Assembly: GCF_018614205.1 (NCBI RefSeq)
Contig: NZ_JAGGOS010000072.1
Location: 1 to 50,253, forward strand
Source: Streptomyces sp. ISL-36
GTDB taxonomy: Bacteria > Actinomycetota > Actinomycetes > Streptomycetales > Streptomycetaceae
Direction: 5' to 3'
Length of the DNA stretch: 50,253 nt
In this document: in pieces, positions 22,217-31,077 of the stretch
Position numbering within the stretch: the first letter of the stretch is position 1
Layout: each line of letters starts with the position of its first letter
Program-made: the position numbers and the translations under genes
The notes under the pieces: model-generated
Seen by the model: the letters and a program-made list of their open reading frames with translations, nothing else
Told to the model about the DNA's origin: nothing
Database searches by the model: none

Positions 22217-25045
22217 ATGACAGAGGACCTCACACCAGCCGAAGCGTACGCAGCTGCCCGGGCCCGTAATGCCGAGCAGGCCACCGCGCTGGCCCCCTTC
22301 CGCGAGATGTACGAATTCGGTCTGGACCCCTTCCAGATCGAGGCCTGCCAGGCCCTCGAAGCGGGCAAAGGCGTGCTCGTCGCGGCGCCCACGGGCTCGG
22401 GCAAGACCATCGTCGGCGAGTTCGCCGTCCACCTCGCGCTCCTCCAAGGGCGCAAGTGCTTCTACACGACACCCATCAAGGCGCTGTCGAACCAGAAGTA
22501 CGCCGACCTCGTCAAGCGGTACGGCCCCGGCAAGGTCGGCCTCCTCACCGGGGACAACAGCATCAACGGCGACGCCCCGATCATCGTCATGACCACCGAA
22601 GTCCTCCGCAACATGCTGTATGCGGGATCCCAGGCCCTCAGCGGCCTCGGCTACGTGGTCATGGACGAGGTCCACTACCTCTCGGACCGCTTCCGCGGCG
22701 CCGTCTGGGAGGAAGTGATCATCCACCTCCCGGAGTCCGTGACGCTCGTCTCACTCTCCGCGACCGTCTCCAACGCCGAGGAGTTCGGCGACTGGCTCGA
22801 CACCGTACGCGGCGACACCGAGGTCATCGTTTCCGAGAGCCGTCCCGTGCCGCTCTGGCAGCACGTCCTGGCCGGTCGCCGGATGTACGACCTCTTCGAG
22901 GAGGAGACCGACCACGGCGGTCGCGCCGCCTCACGCCGGGAGGTCAACCCCGACCTGATGCGTCTGGCCCGCACGGAGAACACCCGCACGTACAACCCGG
23001 GCGAGCGGCGGCGCGGCAAGATGATCCGTGAGGCCGATCGCGAGCGCGAGCGCCGTCAGCGCTCCCGCATCTGGACGCCCGGCCGGCCCGAGGTCATCGA
23101 GCGGCTCGACGCCGAGGGGCTCCTGCCCGCCATCACCTTCATCTTCAGCCGGGCCGCCTGCGAGGCCGCCGTCCAGCAGTGCCTGTACGCCGGGCTGCGG
23201 CTCAACGACGACGACGCCCGTCAGCGGGTCCGCGAGATCGTCGAGGAGCGCACCGCCTCCATCCCGTCCGAGGACCTGCACGTCCTCGGGTACTACGAGT
23301 GGCTGGAGGCCCTGGAGCGCGGCATCGCCGCCCACCACGCCGGCATGCTCCCCACCTTCAAGGAAGTCGTCGAGGAGCTCTTCGTCCGCGGCCTGGTCAA
23401 GGCCGTCTTCGCGACGGAGACGCTCGCGCTGGGCATCAACATGCCCGCCCGGTCGGTGGTCCTGGAGAAGCTCGTCAAGTGGAACGGCGAGCAGCACGCC
23501 GACATCACCCCCGGCGAGTACACCCAGCTCACCGGACGCGCCGGACGACGAGGGATCGACGTCGAGGGCCATGCCGTCGTCCTGTGGCAGCGCGGCCTCG
23601 ACCCCGGCCACCTCGCCGGCCTCGCCGGCACGCGCACCTACCCGCTGCGCTCCAGCTTCAAGCCGTCGTACAACATGGCCGTCAACCTGGTCGACCAGTT
23701 CGGACGGCACCGCTCCCGCGAACTGCTCGAGACGTCCTTCGCGCAGTTCCAGGCCGACCGTTCCGTCGTCGGCATCTCCCGCCAGGTCCAGAAGAACGAG
23801 GAAGGCCTCACGGGTTACCGGGAGGGCATGACCTGCCACCTCGGAGACTTCGAGGAGTACGCACGGCTGCGCCGCGACCTCAAGGACCGCGAGACCGAAC
23901 TGGCCAAGCAGGGTGCGGCACAGCGCCGGGCCCAGGCCGCCGCCTCCCTGGAGCGGCTGAAGCCCGGTGACGTCATCCACGTCCCCACGGGCAAGTTCGC
24001 CGGTCTCGCACTCGTCCTGGACCCCGGCATCCCCGCCGGGCGGACCAACGGCCACCGCGGCTTCGAGCACCATGACGGGCCACGCCCGCTCGTCCTCACC
24101 GCCGAACGGCAGGTCAAGCGGCTCGCCTCGATCGACTTCCCGGTCCCGGTCGAGGCCCTGGAGCGCATGAGGATCCCCAAGTCCTTCAACCCGCGTTCCC
24201 CGCAGTCCCGGCGGGACCTCGCCTCCGCCCTGCGGACCAAGGCCGGACACATCAACCCCGAGCGTCACCGCAGGGATCGCTCGGCCGCCGCCGACGACCG
24301 CGAGATCGCCCGGCTGCGCACGGCGTTGCGTGCCCACCCCTGCCACGGCTGCGACGAGCGCGAGGACCACGCCCGCTGGGCCGAGCGCTACCACCGGCTG
24401 CAGCGTGACACGCGGCAGCTGGAACGGCGCATCGAAGGCCGCACCAACACCATCGCGCGCACCTTCGACCGGATCGTCGCGCTCCTGACCGAGCTCGACT
24501 ACCTCCGGGGCGACGACGTCACCGACAACGGCAAGCGGCTCGCCCGGCTCTACGGCGAACTCGACCTGCTGGCCAGCGAATGCCTGCGCGACGGCGTCTG
24601 GGAGGGCCTCAACCCGGCCGAACTGGCCGCCTGCGCCTCCGCGTTGGTGTACGAGGCGCGGCAGTCCGACGACGCCGTGGCGCCGAAGCTCCCCACCGGG
24701 AAGGCGAAGGCCGCTCTCGGCGAGATGGTGCGGATCTGGGGCCGACTCGACGCCCTGGAAGAGGAGTTCAGGATCAACCAGGCGGAGGGCGTCGGCCAGC
24801 GCGAACCCGACCTCGGCTTCGCCTGGGCCGCCCACCAATGGGCCTCCGACAGGGGGCTCGACGAGGTCCTGCGCGAGGCGGAGATGCCCGCCGGTGACTT
24901 CGTGCGCTGGTGCAAGCAGGTCATCGACGTCCTCGGACAGATCGCCGCCGCGGCGCCCAAGGAGAACAGCACGGTCTCCAAGAACGCGCGCAAGGCGGTG
25001 GAGTCGCTGCTGAGGGGCGTCGTCGCCTACAGCTCGGTGACCTGA
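22217..25045 (+). CDS. helY: HelY-like DEAD/DEAH-box RNA helicase (Ski2/Mtr4 type)
   Basis: A 942-residue superfamily 2 helicase. The N-terminal RecA domain contains Walker A APTGSGKTIVGEFAVH, motif II MDEVHYLSD and motif III LSATVSNAEEFGDW. The second RecA domain has FIFSRAACEAAV, the ATETLALGINMPARSVV motif and QLTGRAGRRGID. A long C-terminal region with coiled and helical parts resembles the Ski2/Mtr4 arch and helical bundle. A CHGCDEREDHARW segment near 710 may bind zinc. The homologue in M. tuberculosis, HelY (Rv2092c), also follows tatAC. An RNA unwinding or turnover role is inferred. A textbook terminator follows. Confidence 0.93.
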   Translation: MTEDLTPAEAYAAARARNAEQATALAPFREMYEFGLDPFQIEACQALEAGKGVLVAAPTGSGKTIVGEFAVHLALLQGRKCFYTTPIKALSNQKYADLVKRYGPGKVGLLTGDNSINGDAPIIVMTTEVLRNMLYAGSQALSGLGYVVMDEVHYLSDRFRGAVWEEVIIHLPESVTLVSLSATVSNAEEFGDWLDTVRGDTEVIVSESRPVPLWQHVLAGRRMYDLFEEETDHGGRAASRREVNPDLMRLARTENTRTYNPGERRRGKMIREADRERERRQRSRIWTPGRPEVIERLDAEGLLPAITFIFSRAACEAAVQQCLYAGLRLNDDDARQRVREIVEERTASIPSEDLHVLGYYEWLEALERGIAAHHAGMLPTFKEVVEELFVRGLVKAVFATETLALGINMPARSVVLEKLVKWNGEQHADITPGEYTQLTGRAGRRGIDVEGHAVVLWQRGLDPGHLAGLAGTRTYPLRSSFKPSYNMAVNLVDQFGRHRSRELLETSFAQFQADRSVVGISRQVQKNEEGLTGYREGMTCHLGDFEEYARLRRDLKDRETELAKQGAAQRRAQAAASLERLKPGDVIHVPTGKFAGLALVLDPGIPAGRTNGHRGFEHHDGPRPLVLTAERQVKRLASIDFPVPVEALERMRIPKSFNPRSPQSRRDLASALRTKAGHINPERHRRDRSAAADDREIARLRTALRAHPCHGCDEREDHARWAERYHRLQRDTRQLERRIEGRTNTIARTFDRIVALLTELDYLRGDDVTDNGKRLARLYGELDLLASECLRDGVWEGLNPAELAACASALVYEARQSDDAVAPKLPTGKAKAALGEMVRIWGRLDALEEEFRINQAEGVGQREPDLGFAWAAHQWASDRGLDEVLREAEMPAGDFVRWCKQVIDVLGQIAAAAPKENSTVSKNARKAVESLLRGVVAYSSVT

Positions 25046-25067
25046 CCGCCGCGTTCTCAGGGGGCCG

Positions 25068-25101
25068 AAGGGGCCCGTGGTCGACACCACGGGCCCCTTT
25101 T
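25068..25101 (+). terminator. Rho-independent terminator after helY
   Basis: A perfect 14-bp stem (25068-25081 with 25086-25099), a 4-nt loop CGAC and a TTTT tract. Confidence 0.93.
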
Positions 25102-25200
25102 CCTTGTCCACAGACGGTTTTCCACAGGGGTGGCGGAGTGTCGGACCTCTCCGATTCCATGGAGTCGGACACCGGGCAACACCACGGGGAGGGAACGCAC

Positions 25201-26604
25201 GTGACCACGCAAGCAGGTCCGGCCGCCGCCGAGAGGGCGACCGACGGACAGAAGATCGTGCCAGGCCCACGGGGCGTACCGCTGCTCGGAAACCTGCCGG
25301 AGTTCGGCAAGGACCCACTCGCCTTCTTCGAGCGGCTGCGCGAGCGCGGCGACTTCGTCAGCTGGCGCTTCGGTCGCGGCCGCGCCCTCTTCATCGCCCA
25401 CCCCGAGACCATCGGCGAACTCCTCACCGAGGTCGAGCGGACCTTCGACCAGCCCGACCTCGGCATCGCCTTCCGCACCCTGCTCGGCAACGGAGTGGTG
25501 GTCGCCAAGGGCGCCGACTGGCGCCGCAAGCGCTCCCTCGTGCAGCCGTCCGTCCGTCCCAAGCAGGTGCGGTCCTACGCCGCCACCATGGCCGAGTGCG
25601 CCGTCGCTCTCGCCGACCGGTGGAGCGACGGGCAGCGCGTCGACGTCAAGAAGGAGATGGCGGCCCTCACCCAACTCATCGCCGTGCGGACCATCTTCGG
25701 CGTCGACACCGCCGCCGACGCCGACGCCATCGGCCGCGCCATGGACATCGCGCAGAAGGAGATAGGCGCCGAGTTCAGCGGCATCGGGGCCCTCCTGCCC
25801 GACTGGGTGCCCACGCCCGGACGGGCACGCATCAAGCGCGCCACCGCTGTCATCGACGCCGAGGTCTCCCGGGTCGTCGCCCGCCACCGCGACGGTGACA
25901 CCGACCGCCCGGATCTGCTCAGCCGCCTCCTGGCCGCCCGGGACGAGACCGGCGCGCACCTCTCCGACCAGGAGATCCGCGACGAGACCGTCACCCTCTA
26001 CATCGGCGGACACGAGACGACGAGCTCCACTCTCGTCTGGGCCTGGCACCTGCTGTCCCACAACCCGCGTGTCGGCGCGGCGCTCACCGAGGAGCTGGAC
26101 AGGGTCCTCGGTGACGAGCCCGGCTTCGACGACTACGCGCGGCTGACCTACACCCAGGCCGTCGTGAAGGAGACTCTGCGTCTCTATCCGACCATCTGGC
26201 TCCTCACCGGCATCGCCAGGGAGGGGGCGGTCCTGGGAGGGATGCCGATCCCGTCCGGGACACGGGTGTGGAGCAGCCAGTGGGCCACCCACCGGGACGC
26301 CCGCTGGTTCACCGACCCCGAGGAGTTCCGTCCGGAGCGCTGGGGCGCGACGGGCGGCGAGGTCCCCGAGGAGATACCGGAGTACGCCTGGTTCCCGTTC
26401 GGCGGCGGGCCGCGGGTCTGCCTGGGCACCCGGTTCGCCATGGTCGAGGCCGTCCTTGTTCTCGCCGTTCTGGCCCGCCGGTTCCGGCTGGAACTGGATC
26501 CCGGCGAGATACGCCCCGTGCCGAGCCTGACCCTCCAGCCGGACCGCGAGGTCTTCGCCACGGTCCGGGCGCGGGCGGACCGGCCCACCCGGAACGCGCG
26601 GTGA
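25201..26604 (+). CDS. Cytochrome P450
   Basis: A 467-residue soluble haem monooxygenase. It has the proline-rich opening PGPRGVPLLGNLPEFG, the I-helix oxygen-binding motif GGHETTSSTL, the K-helix ETLRLYP (ExxR), and the haem loop FPFGGGPRVCLG with the Cys thiolate ligand at 407. The GTG at 25201 follows GGGGAGGGAAC; the open frame upstream of it includes the terminator and is not coding. A long first part with PGP and GNL is closer to CYP102- or CYP4-like enzymes than to the short Streptomyces CYP105 type. No ferredoxin gene is adjacent and no biosynthetic gene cluster surrounds it, so the substrate is unknown. Confidence 0.93.
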   Translation: MTTQAGPAAAERATDGQKIVPGPRGVPLLGNLPEFGKDPLAFFERLRERGDFVSWRFGRGRALFIAHPETIGELLTEVERTFDQPDLGIAFRTLLGNGVVVAKGADWRRKRSLVQPSVRPKQVRSYAATMAECAVALADRWSDGQRVDVKKEMAALTQLIAVRTIFGVDTAADADAIGRAMDIAQKEIGAEFSGIGALLPDWVPTPGRARIKRATAVIDAEVSRVVARHRDGDTDRPDLLSRLLAARDETGAHLSDQEIRDETVTLYIGGHETTSSTLVWAWHLLSHNPRVGAALTEELDRVLGDEPGFDDYARLTYTQAVVKETLRLYPTIWLLTGIAREGAVLGGMPIPSGTRVWSSQWATHRDARWFTDPEEFRPERWGATGGEVPEEIPEYAWFPFGGGPRVCLGTRFAMVEAVLVLAVLARRFRLELDPGEIRPVPSLTLQPDREVFATVRARADRPTRNAR

Positions 26605-26742
26605 GATGAGGGGGAGGGCGCGGTGCCAGCCCCGTCGCGGCCGGTGCCGACCCGTCGCGCCGCTTGTCGGTGGCCCGCCTCGCGCACCGTTCCGGCCAGG
26701 CCCGCTCCAGCCCGTTCGGCCCCCGGCCCGGCCCGGACCGGC

Positions 26743-27669
26743 TCAGGCGTCGGCGAGGGCCGCCGCGAGGGCCCGGAGGTCGTGGGCCCGGAGGACCTTG
26801 CTTCCCTGACCGGGGAGGGGGACGTGCAAGGGGGCCGTCCAGCGGGTCGGGATGGCGGCGGCGCCGTGGACCGTGCCGGCCAGGAGGCCGGTGACGGCCG
26901 CGACGGTGTCCGTGTCGCCGCCGAGGTCGATCGCGGAGGAGAGGGCGGCCTCGAAGGAGTCCGTCGTCCGCAGGGCCCAGACCGCCGAGGCCAGGCAGGG
27001 CCAGACCGCGCCGTTGAACTCGGTGGCGTCGTCCGGGTGCCAGTCGGGGGCGAGGACCGCGGTCCAGCGGTCCCGGTGGGCGGGGGTGACCGCGGCGAGC
27101 GTGCCGGGCAGGGCGGAGAGCGGGTCTTCGCCGAGCAGGGCCACGCGGACGAGTTCGTGGAGGATCGCCGTACCCTCCCACGCGGCGCCGTCCCCATGGG
27201 TGAGGGCCGCGATCCGGCGAGCCGCGGCCATCGTGGCCTCGCGGCCGGCCGCGGCGAAGTACACGGCGGAGGTGGAGGCCCGCATGAGTGAACCGTTGCC
27301 CGCGGCGCGGCCGTTGACCTGGAAGTGGAGGGCGGACGCCAGGTTCCAGGGGTCGCCGCTCGTCAGGACGTCCTCGGTCTGCAGGCCGATGTCCTTCGGC
27401 TCGGCGGCGGCCCACGACCGGAAACGTTCGAAGATGTCCGGCAGATCGAGGCCGCCCCGTTCGAGGAGGGACTGCCCGACCAGAACGGCCATCTGGGTGT
27501 CGTCCGTGGCCTCGCCCGGGTCCCAGCCGCCGCCACCGCACATCTCGCCCACGCCGTTGGGGAAGCGTTCCCGGTAGACCCCCGGCAGGCCGAACTCGAA
27601 GGGAGCGCCCAGGGCGTCCCCGACGGCCGAGCCCATGACGGCCCCGACGGCCCGGTCGATCGTTCGCAT
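26743..27669 (-). CDS. ADP-ribosylglycohydrolase family protein
   Basis: A 308-residue enzyme of the ARH/DraG fold. The metal-binding motifs are clear: GSAVGDALGAPFEF at the N-terminus, ATDDTQMAVLV around residue 55, and SAIDLGGDTDTVAAVTG near the C-terminus with the paired Asp residues that bind two Mg ions. The family removes ADP-ribose from proteins, nucleic acids or small molecules. No ADP-ribosyltransferase gene is adjacent. The ATG at 27669 has a TAGGCT box at leaderless spacing and a GAGG that could also serve as SD. It is convergent with the P450 gene; the 138-bp gap is very GC-rich. Confidence 0.92.
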   Translation of the reverse strand: MRTIDRAVGAVMGSAVGDALGAPFEFGLPGVYRERFPNGVGEMCGGGGWDPGEATDDTQMAVLVGQSLLERGGLDLPDIFERFRSWAAAEPKDIGLQTEDVLTSGDPWNLASALHFQVNGRAAGNGSLMRASTSAVYFAAAGREATMAAARRIAALTHGDGAAWEGTAILHELVRVALLGEDPLSALPGTLAAVTPAHRDRWTAVLAPDWHPDDATEFNGAVWPCLASAVWALRTTDSFEAALSSAIDLGGDTDTVAAVTGLLAGTVHGAAAIPTRWTAPLHVPLPGQGSKVLRAHDLRALAAALADA

Positions 27670-27675
27670 GGCCTC

Positions 27676-27681
27676 AGCCTA
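27676..27681 (-). promoter_or_regulatory. -10 box for leaderless ADP-ribosylglycohydrolase gene
   Basis: On the minus strand TAGGCT is followed by 6 nt (GAGGCC) and the ATG at 27669. Confidence 0.45.
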
Positions 27682-27788
27682 GGCGGCGCCTGACGAGCCG
27701 ATACGCCGCCGGCGGCCATCGCCATGGTGGTCGTGGGGAAAGGCCGGCCGCTGACGGATGCGCCGGCGGGGCCCGCGGGCCGGACTCC

Positions 27789-28220
27789 TCACGCCGGTAC
27801 GGGAACCGGCTTCCTCGCCGCCCGCAGCGCCAGGAAGATCAGGAGGCCGACGGGGGACAGCAGGATCGTCAGCACCAGCAACGGTCCCATCACCAGGGGC
27901 GACAGCCCCCGCCTGCGGCCCTCGCGGTACATCCACTGGCCGAGCAGCAGGTCCCAGGCGATGACGTGCGCCCAGATCGCGCCCGCCCCGTTCGCGAGCG
28001 CCACGAGATCCCGGAAGGTGTCGATGTCCGGGCTGCTGACCGTCGCCCACAGTTCGGGGAGGACCGGAAGGGCCAGCACGAGGTAGACCGCCAGGATCGG
28101 TGCGACGGTCAGGGGCGAGGCGGCGAGCCGCTCCGTGCCGGGCCAGCGCGGAGCGAAGATCATCAGGAGCCAGACGGGTGCGGCCAGCAGGAAGGAGAGC
28201 TCGAAGAGGAAGCCGGTCAT
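27789..28220 (-). CDS. ABA4-like (DUF4281) membrane protein
   Basis: A 143-residue protein with four transmembrane helices. It matches the DUF4281/ABA4-like family: a starting segment FELSFLLAAPVWLLMIFAP, a middle loop ATVSSPDIDTFRDLVALANGAGAIWAHVIAWDLLLGQWMYRE (the family's most conserved part), and a last pair of helices (MGPLLVLTILLSPVGLLIFLAL). The plant member ABA4 acts in neoxanthin synthesis; the bacterial role is unknown. The ATG at 28220 has AAGGAG upstream and forms an ATGA overlap with the end of the upstream membrane-protein gene, so the two are coupled. Confidence 0.87.
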   Translation of the reverse strand: MTGFLFELSFLLAAPVWLLMIFAPRWPGTERLAASPLTVAPILAVYLVLALPVLPELWATVSSPDIDTFRDLVALANGAGAIWAHVIAWDLLLGQWMYREGRRRGLSPLVMGPLLVLTILLSPVGLLIFLALRAARKPVPVPA

Positions 28221-29181
28221 GCCACGAACTCCTTGTAGGGCGGGGGGATTCGGTACGGGAGGAGGCGCGCAGGGCCGCCCAGGTCGCGGCCGTGGCCGAC
28301 AGGACGATCGCCCCGGCCGCGGCGAGAGTCGTGGCGTCCGGGTCGAGGAGCGCCTGGCCCCGCAGTGCCTGCCAGGTGACCAGCGCGAACCCGGCGGCGT
28401 ACGTCCCGGAGGCCACGAGCGTCAGGCGCAGCCGTACCCGCTCGTCGCGCAGCCGGGCGAAGCGCGGGGCGAGCGCGACCAGGGCGAGCAGGAGCAGCGG
28501 GAGCGCCTGCAGGGCGTGCATGCCGAAGAAGTGGGCGATCCGCAGGTCGCCGCCCGTCGTGGCCCAGCCGGTCACCGGCATGGCGGGCCCGCCGTCCGGG
28601 ACGCCGACGCTGTGGGCGCCGACGAGGGGCGCGTCGTCCCCGGCCGCGAGCTGTTCGGGCGTCGGACCGACCATCAGGAAGCCGACGGCCGCGCCCGCGA
28701 GGGCGATCAGCGAGCCGAGCCGCACCGACCAGCTCGTGGCACGGTCGAGGATCCGGGCGCGCAGCAGCAGGACCGAGATGACCAGGGCGCCGAGCCAGAG
28801 GACGACGACCGTGACTCCCATGGCTTGGAACAGGGCCGCGTCGAACGCGGTCTCGTTGTTGAAGTGGCTCTGCTTCCCCCGGACCACCTGGGTGGTGATC
28901 AGCACCATCTCGACGGCGCTCGCCGAGGCGACCACGGTGCCCGCCCACCAGCCGACCCGGCGGCCACGCGGAAGCAGGGTGAGCATCCAGGCGAGCGTCA
29001 TCGCGTACGCGACGAACGACACGGCGAACTTGAACGGCTTGTACCAGATGGGTGCGCCGACGAGGACGCGGTCGTCGAGGACGAGGCCGCCCGCCGAGAC
29101 CAGGGCGAGTAAGACCATGGCGGCGGCGAACCAGACCAGAGGCCGGTGGAGTTCGCGGATCGGTGGAATCGAAGAGGACAT
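28217..29181 (-). CDS. Multi-pass membrane protein, unknown function, probable frameshift near the 3' end
   Basis: About 320 residues with eight or so hydrophobic helices (RPLVWFAAAMVLLALVSAGG; FKFAVSFVAYAMTLAWMLTLL; GKQSHFNNETAFDAALFQAMG). I know similar proteins in Streptomyces but no function. The frame from the ATG at 29181 has no stop until 27679, running across the whole ABA4-like gene in another frame, which is not credible. A neighbouring frame ends in PPYKEFVA with a TGA overlapping the next ATG (ATGA). A one-base change in the G6 run at 28242-28247 joins the two. Either the gene is frameshifted or the run was misread. It is divergent from a merR-type gene. Confidence 0.72.
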
Positions 29182-29202
29182 GGGTACCCCCGGTGAATTA
29201 TG

Positions 29203-29246
29203 GATAGTGGCACTCGCCGCTATCTGATAGCTCCACTATCTATGAT
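29203..29246. promoter_or_regulatory. Candidate MerR operator and divergent promoter with GATAG repeats
   Basis: GATAGTGG (29203-29210) and CCACTATC (29233-29240) form a perfect 8-bp inverted repeat, and between them lies CTATCTGATAG (29220-29230). TATGAT (29241-29246) is a good -10 for the merR-type gene. AT-rich in a GC-rich background. Confidence 0.6.
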
Positions 29247-29296
29247 GGGGGGACCGGTCGGCAAGGCCGGAGCATGACCGGAGAGGTGAACGCACG

Positions 29297-29929
29297 GTGC
29301 GCATCGGAGAGTTGAGTCGCAGGACCGGAGTGTCGGTGCCGACGATCAAGTACTACGTACGGGAAGGGCTGTTGCCGGCCGGGCAGTTGACGAGCCCGAA
29401 CCAGGCCTCGTACGACGAGACACACGTGCGGCGCCTGCGCCTCGTCCGCGCGCTCCTGGACGTGGGCGGGCTGTCGGTCGCCGGCGTCCGGGACGTGATC
29501 GTGGCGATCGACGACAAGGAACGGCCCGTGCACAAGGTGCTGGGCGTGGCGGCGGACCGGGTGGTGCCGCGCTACGCGGAGGAACCGGGGGAGGGGATCG
29601 GCGCCGCCCGCGAGGCGGTGGCCGAACTGATCGCCGGGCGTGGCTGGCGGTCGCACCCCGAGAGCCCGGCGGCGGAGGCGCTTGCGGTCGCGCTGACGGC
29701 GCTGGAGGAAGTCGGCCAGGGGGCGTTCGTGGAGGTGCTCGACGCGTACGCGGAGGCGGCGGAACGGGTGGCCCGGGCGGACCTGGAGTACGTGGCGCGC
29801 AATGTGGCGCGCGAGGAGCTGGTGGAGAGCGTGGTGGTGGGGACGGTGCTGGGTGACGCGGTGTTCGGGGCGCTGCGGCGGCTGGCCCACGTGGACGCGT
29901 CGGACCGCCTCTTCGGCGAGGGGGTGTGA
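29297..29929 (+). CDS. MerR-family transcriptional regulator
   Basis: A 210-residue regulator. The N-terminal winged helix (RIGELSRRTGVSVPTIKYYVREGLLPAGQ) and the following wing and dimer helix (THVRRLRLVRALLDVGGLSVAGVRDVI) are typical MerR. The C-terminal 110 residues are helical, with no Cys metal-binding pattern, so the inducer is probably not a metal. The GTG at 29297 has GGAGAGGTG upstream. It is divergent from the membrane-protein pair across a 115-bp region with GATAG inverted repeats, and is its likely regulator. Confidence 0.9.
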   Translation: MRIGELSRRTGVSVPTIKYYVREGLLPAGQLTSPNQASYDETHVRRLRLVRALLDVGGLSVAGVRDVIVAIDDKERPVHKVLGVAADRVVPRYAEEPGEGIGAAREAVAELIAGRGWRSHPESPAAEALAVALTALEEVGQGAFVEVLDAYAEAAERVARADLEYVARNVAREELVESVVVGTVLGDAVFGALRRLAHVDASDRLFGEGV

Positions 29930-30006
29930 CCCGGGCCGCCCCCGACCACGGTTCGGCCCTCGACCACGGGCGGCCCGGGACCACGGCTGGGCCAGGGCGC
30001 CCCGAG

Positions 30007-30046
30007 CCCAGAGCCCATGGCCCAGAGCCCATGGCCCAGAGCCCCC
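30007..30046. repeat. 14-bp tandem repeat (CCCAGAGCCCATGG)
   Basis: Two full copies (30007-30020 and 30021-30034) and a partial third. They lie in the gap between the convergent merR-type and siderophore-interacting-protein genes, which otherwise holds only GC-rich low-complexity sequence. Confidence 0.7.
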
Positions 30047-30069
30047 GGCCCCAGCCCCAAGCCCCCGGC

Positions 30070-30906
30070 TCAGGACTCCTGTTCGCGCTCGACCGTCTCG
30101 TTCCATTCGCGCTTGATCGCGCGCCAGGCCTCGTCCGTCTTCCCCGCGCGCCAGTAGCCCGAGATCGACAGCCGCTCGCGCGCCACGTCCCGCTCCAGTC
30201 GCAGGTGTCGGCGGAGTTCCTTCACGAACCCCGCCTCTCCGTGGACGAACGCGTGGACATCGCCCTCGGGGAAGTCCAGGTTCCGTACGGCCTCCAGCAG
30301 AGCCTCGCCCGTCGTCCGGCCGCCCCGGTGGAGCCAGGTCACCTCCACACCCGCCGCCGTCGCGAACTTCTGCTCCTCCGCCGCGTCCGCGACCTCCACG
30401 AACGCGTGGACCGTCGCCCCTTCCGGCAGCCGCTCCAGGGCGACCGCGATCGCCGGCAGCGCGCTCTCGTCGCCCACGAGCAGGTGCCAGTCGGCGGCCG
30501 GGTCCGGCGCGTAACCGCCCCCCGGCCCGAGGAAGCGCACGGTCTCGCCGGCCTCCGCCCGCGCCGCCCACGGCCCCGCGAGGCCTTCGTCGCCGTGCAC
30601 CACGAAGTCGATGGTCAGCTCGCGGTGGACCGGGTCCCAGCTCCGTACCGTGTACGTCCGGGTGGTGGGCCACTGCTCGCGGGGGAACTCCTCACGGATG
30701 CGTTCCATGTCGAACGGCTCCGGGTAGCTCACCCCGTCCGGCGCGAACAGCAGCTTCACGTAGTGGTCGGTGTACTCGCCCACCTCGAACGTGGCGAGAC
30801 CGTCCCCGCCCAGCACGACCCGCACCATGTGCGGAGTGATCCGCTCGGTGCGCACCACCTGTGCCTCGCGGGCCTTCGGTGCTTTGCGGGCCGGCTGCTC
30901 TGCCAC
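30070..30906 (-). CDS. Siderophore-interacting protein, FAD-dependent ferric-siderophore reductase
   Basis: A 278-residue flavoprotein of the SIP/ViuB family. The FAD-binding beta-barrel has VGEYTDHYVKLLF and RTYTVRSWD (the RxYTxR motif), followed by the C-terminal domain with DFVVHGDEGLAGPWA, FLGPGGGYAPDP, LLVGDESALPAIAVALE and FVHGEAGFVKELRR. The family reduces Fe(III)-siderophores in the cytosol to release iron. The C-terminus SISGYWRAGKTDEAWRA is also typical. The GTG at 30906 has CCAGGGAGA upstream. An IdeR/DmdR iron box lies 26 bp before the start, so the gene is expected to be switched on when iron is low. Confidence 0.95.
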   Translation of the reverse strand: MAEQPARKAPKAREAQVVRTERITPHMVRVVLGGDGLATFEVGEYTDHYVKLLFAPDGVSYPEPFDMERIREEFPREQWPTTRTYTVRSWDPVHRELTIDFVVHGDEGLAGPWAARAEAGETVRFLGPGGGYAPDPAADWHLLVGDESALPAIAVALERLPEGATVHAFVEVADAAEEQKFATAAGVEVTWLHRGGRTTGEALLEAVRNLDFPEGDVHAFVHGEAGFVKELRRHLRLERDVARERLSISGYWRAGKTDEAWRAIKREWNETVEREQES

Positions 30907-30931
30907 GACGGGTCTCCCTGGACTCTACGAA

Positions 30932-30947
30932 CTTAGGTAAACCTAAG
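30932..30947 (-). promoter_or_regulatory. Iron box (DmdR1/IdeR operator)
   Basis: CTTAGGT and ACCTAAG arms separated by AA form a perfect 7-bp dyad, matching the TTAGGTTAGGCTAACCTAA-type consensus of the actinobacterial iron repressors. Confidence 0.88.
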
Positions 30948-30967
30948 CTAGCATCCCGGAGTCGGCC

Positions 30968-31037
30968 GGCCCAGCACCCGGCCCAGCACGGGCCCAGCAC
31001 CCGGCCCAGCACGGGCCCAGCACCCGGCCCAGCATCG
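30968..31037. repeat. 23-bp tandem repeat, three copies
   Basis: Three head-to-tail copies (30968-30990, 30991-31013, 31014-31036, the last with one change), each itself two GGCCCAGCAC half units. They lie between the iron box and the end of the exonuclease gene. No spacers, so this is not CRISPR. Confidence 0.85.
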
Positions 31038-31077
31038 GGTCCAGTACCACCAGCGCCCCCCCGCACCACCCGCGGCC

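Noticed and set aside
24910..25200. Extended N-terminus of the P450
   Set aside because: It would read through the helicase 3' end and the terminator; the GTG at 25201 has a good SD.
22931..25318. 795-codon minus-strand frame over the helicase gene
   Set aside because: No recognisable motif and wrong codon pattern; the helicase motifs lie on the plus strand.
27679..28216. Continuation of the membrane-protein frame through the ABA4-like gene
   Set aside because: The extra sequence is Pro/Arg/Gly-rich and unlike a membrane protein, and the ABA4-like frame is clearly the real one there.
30968..31037. CRISPR-like array
   Set aside because: The repeats are directly adjacent without spacers, and no cas gene is near. 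The RecB-like nuclease at 0.8-1.7 kb has Cas4-like cysteines but is the known Rv2119-type protein.
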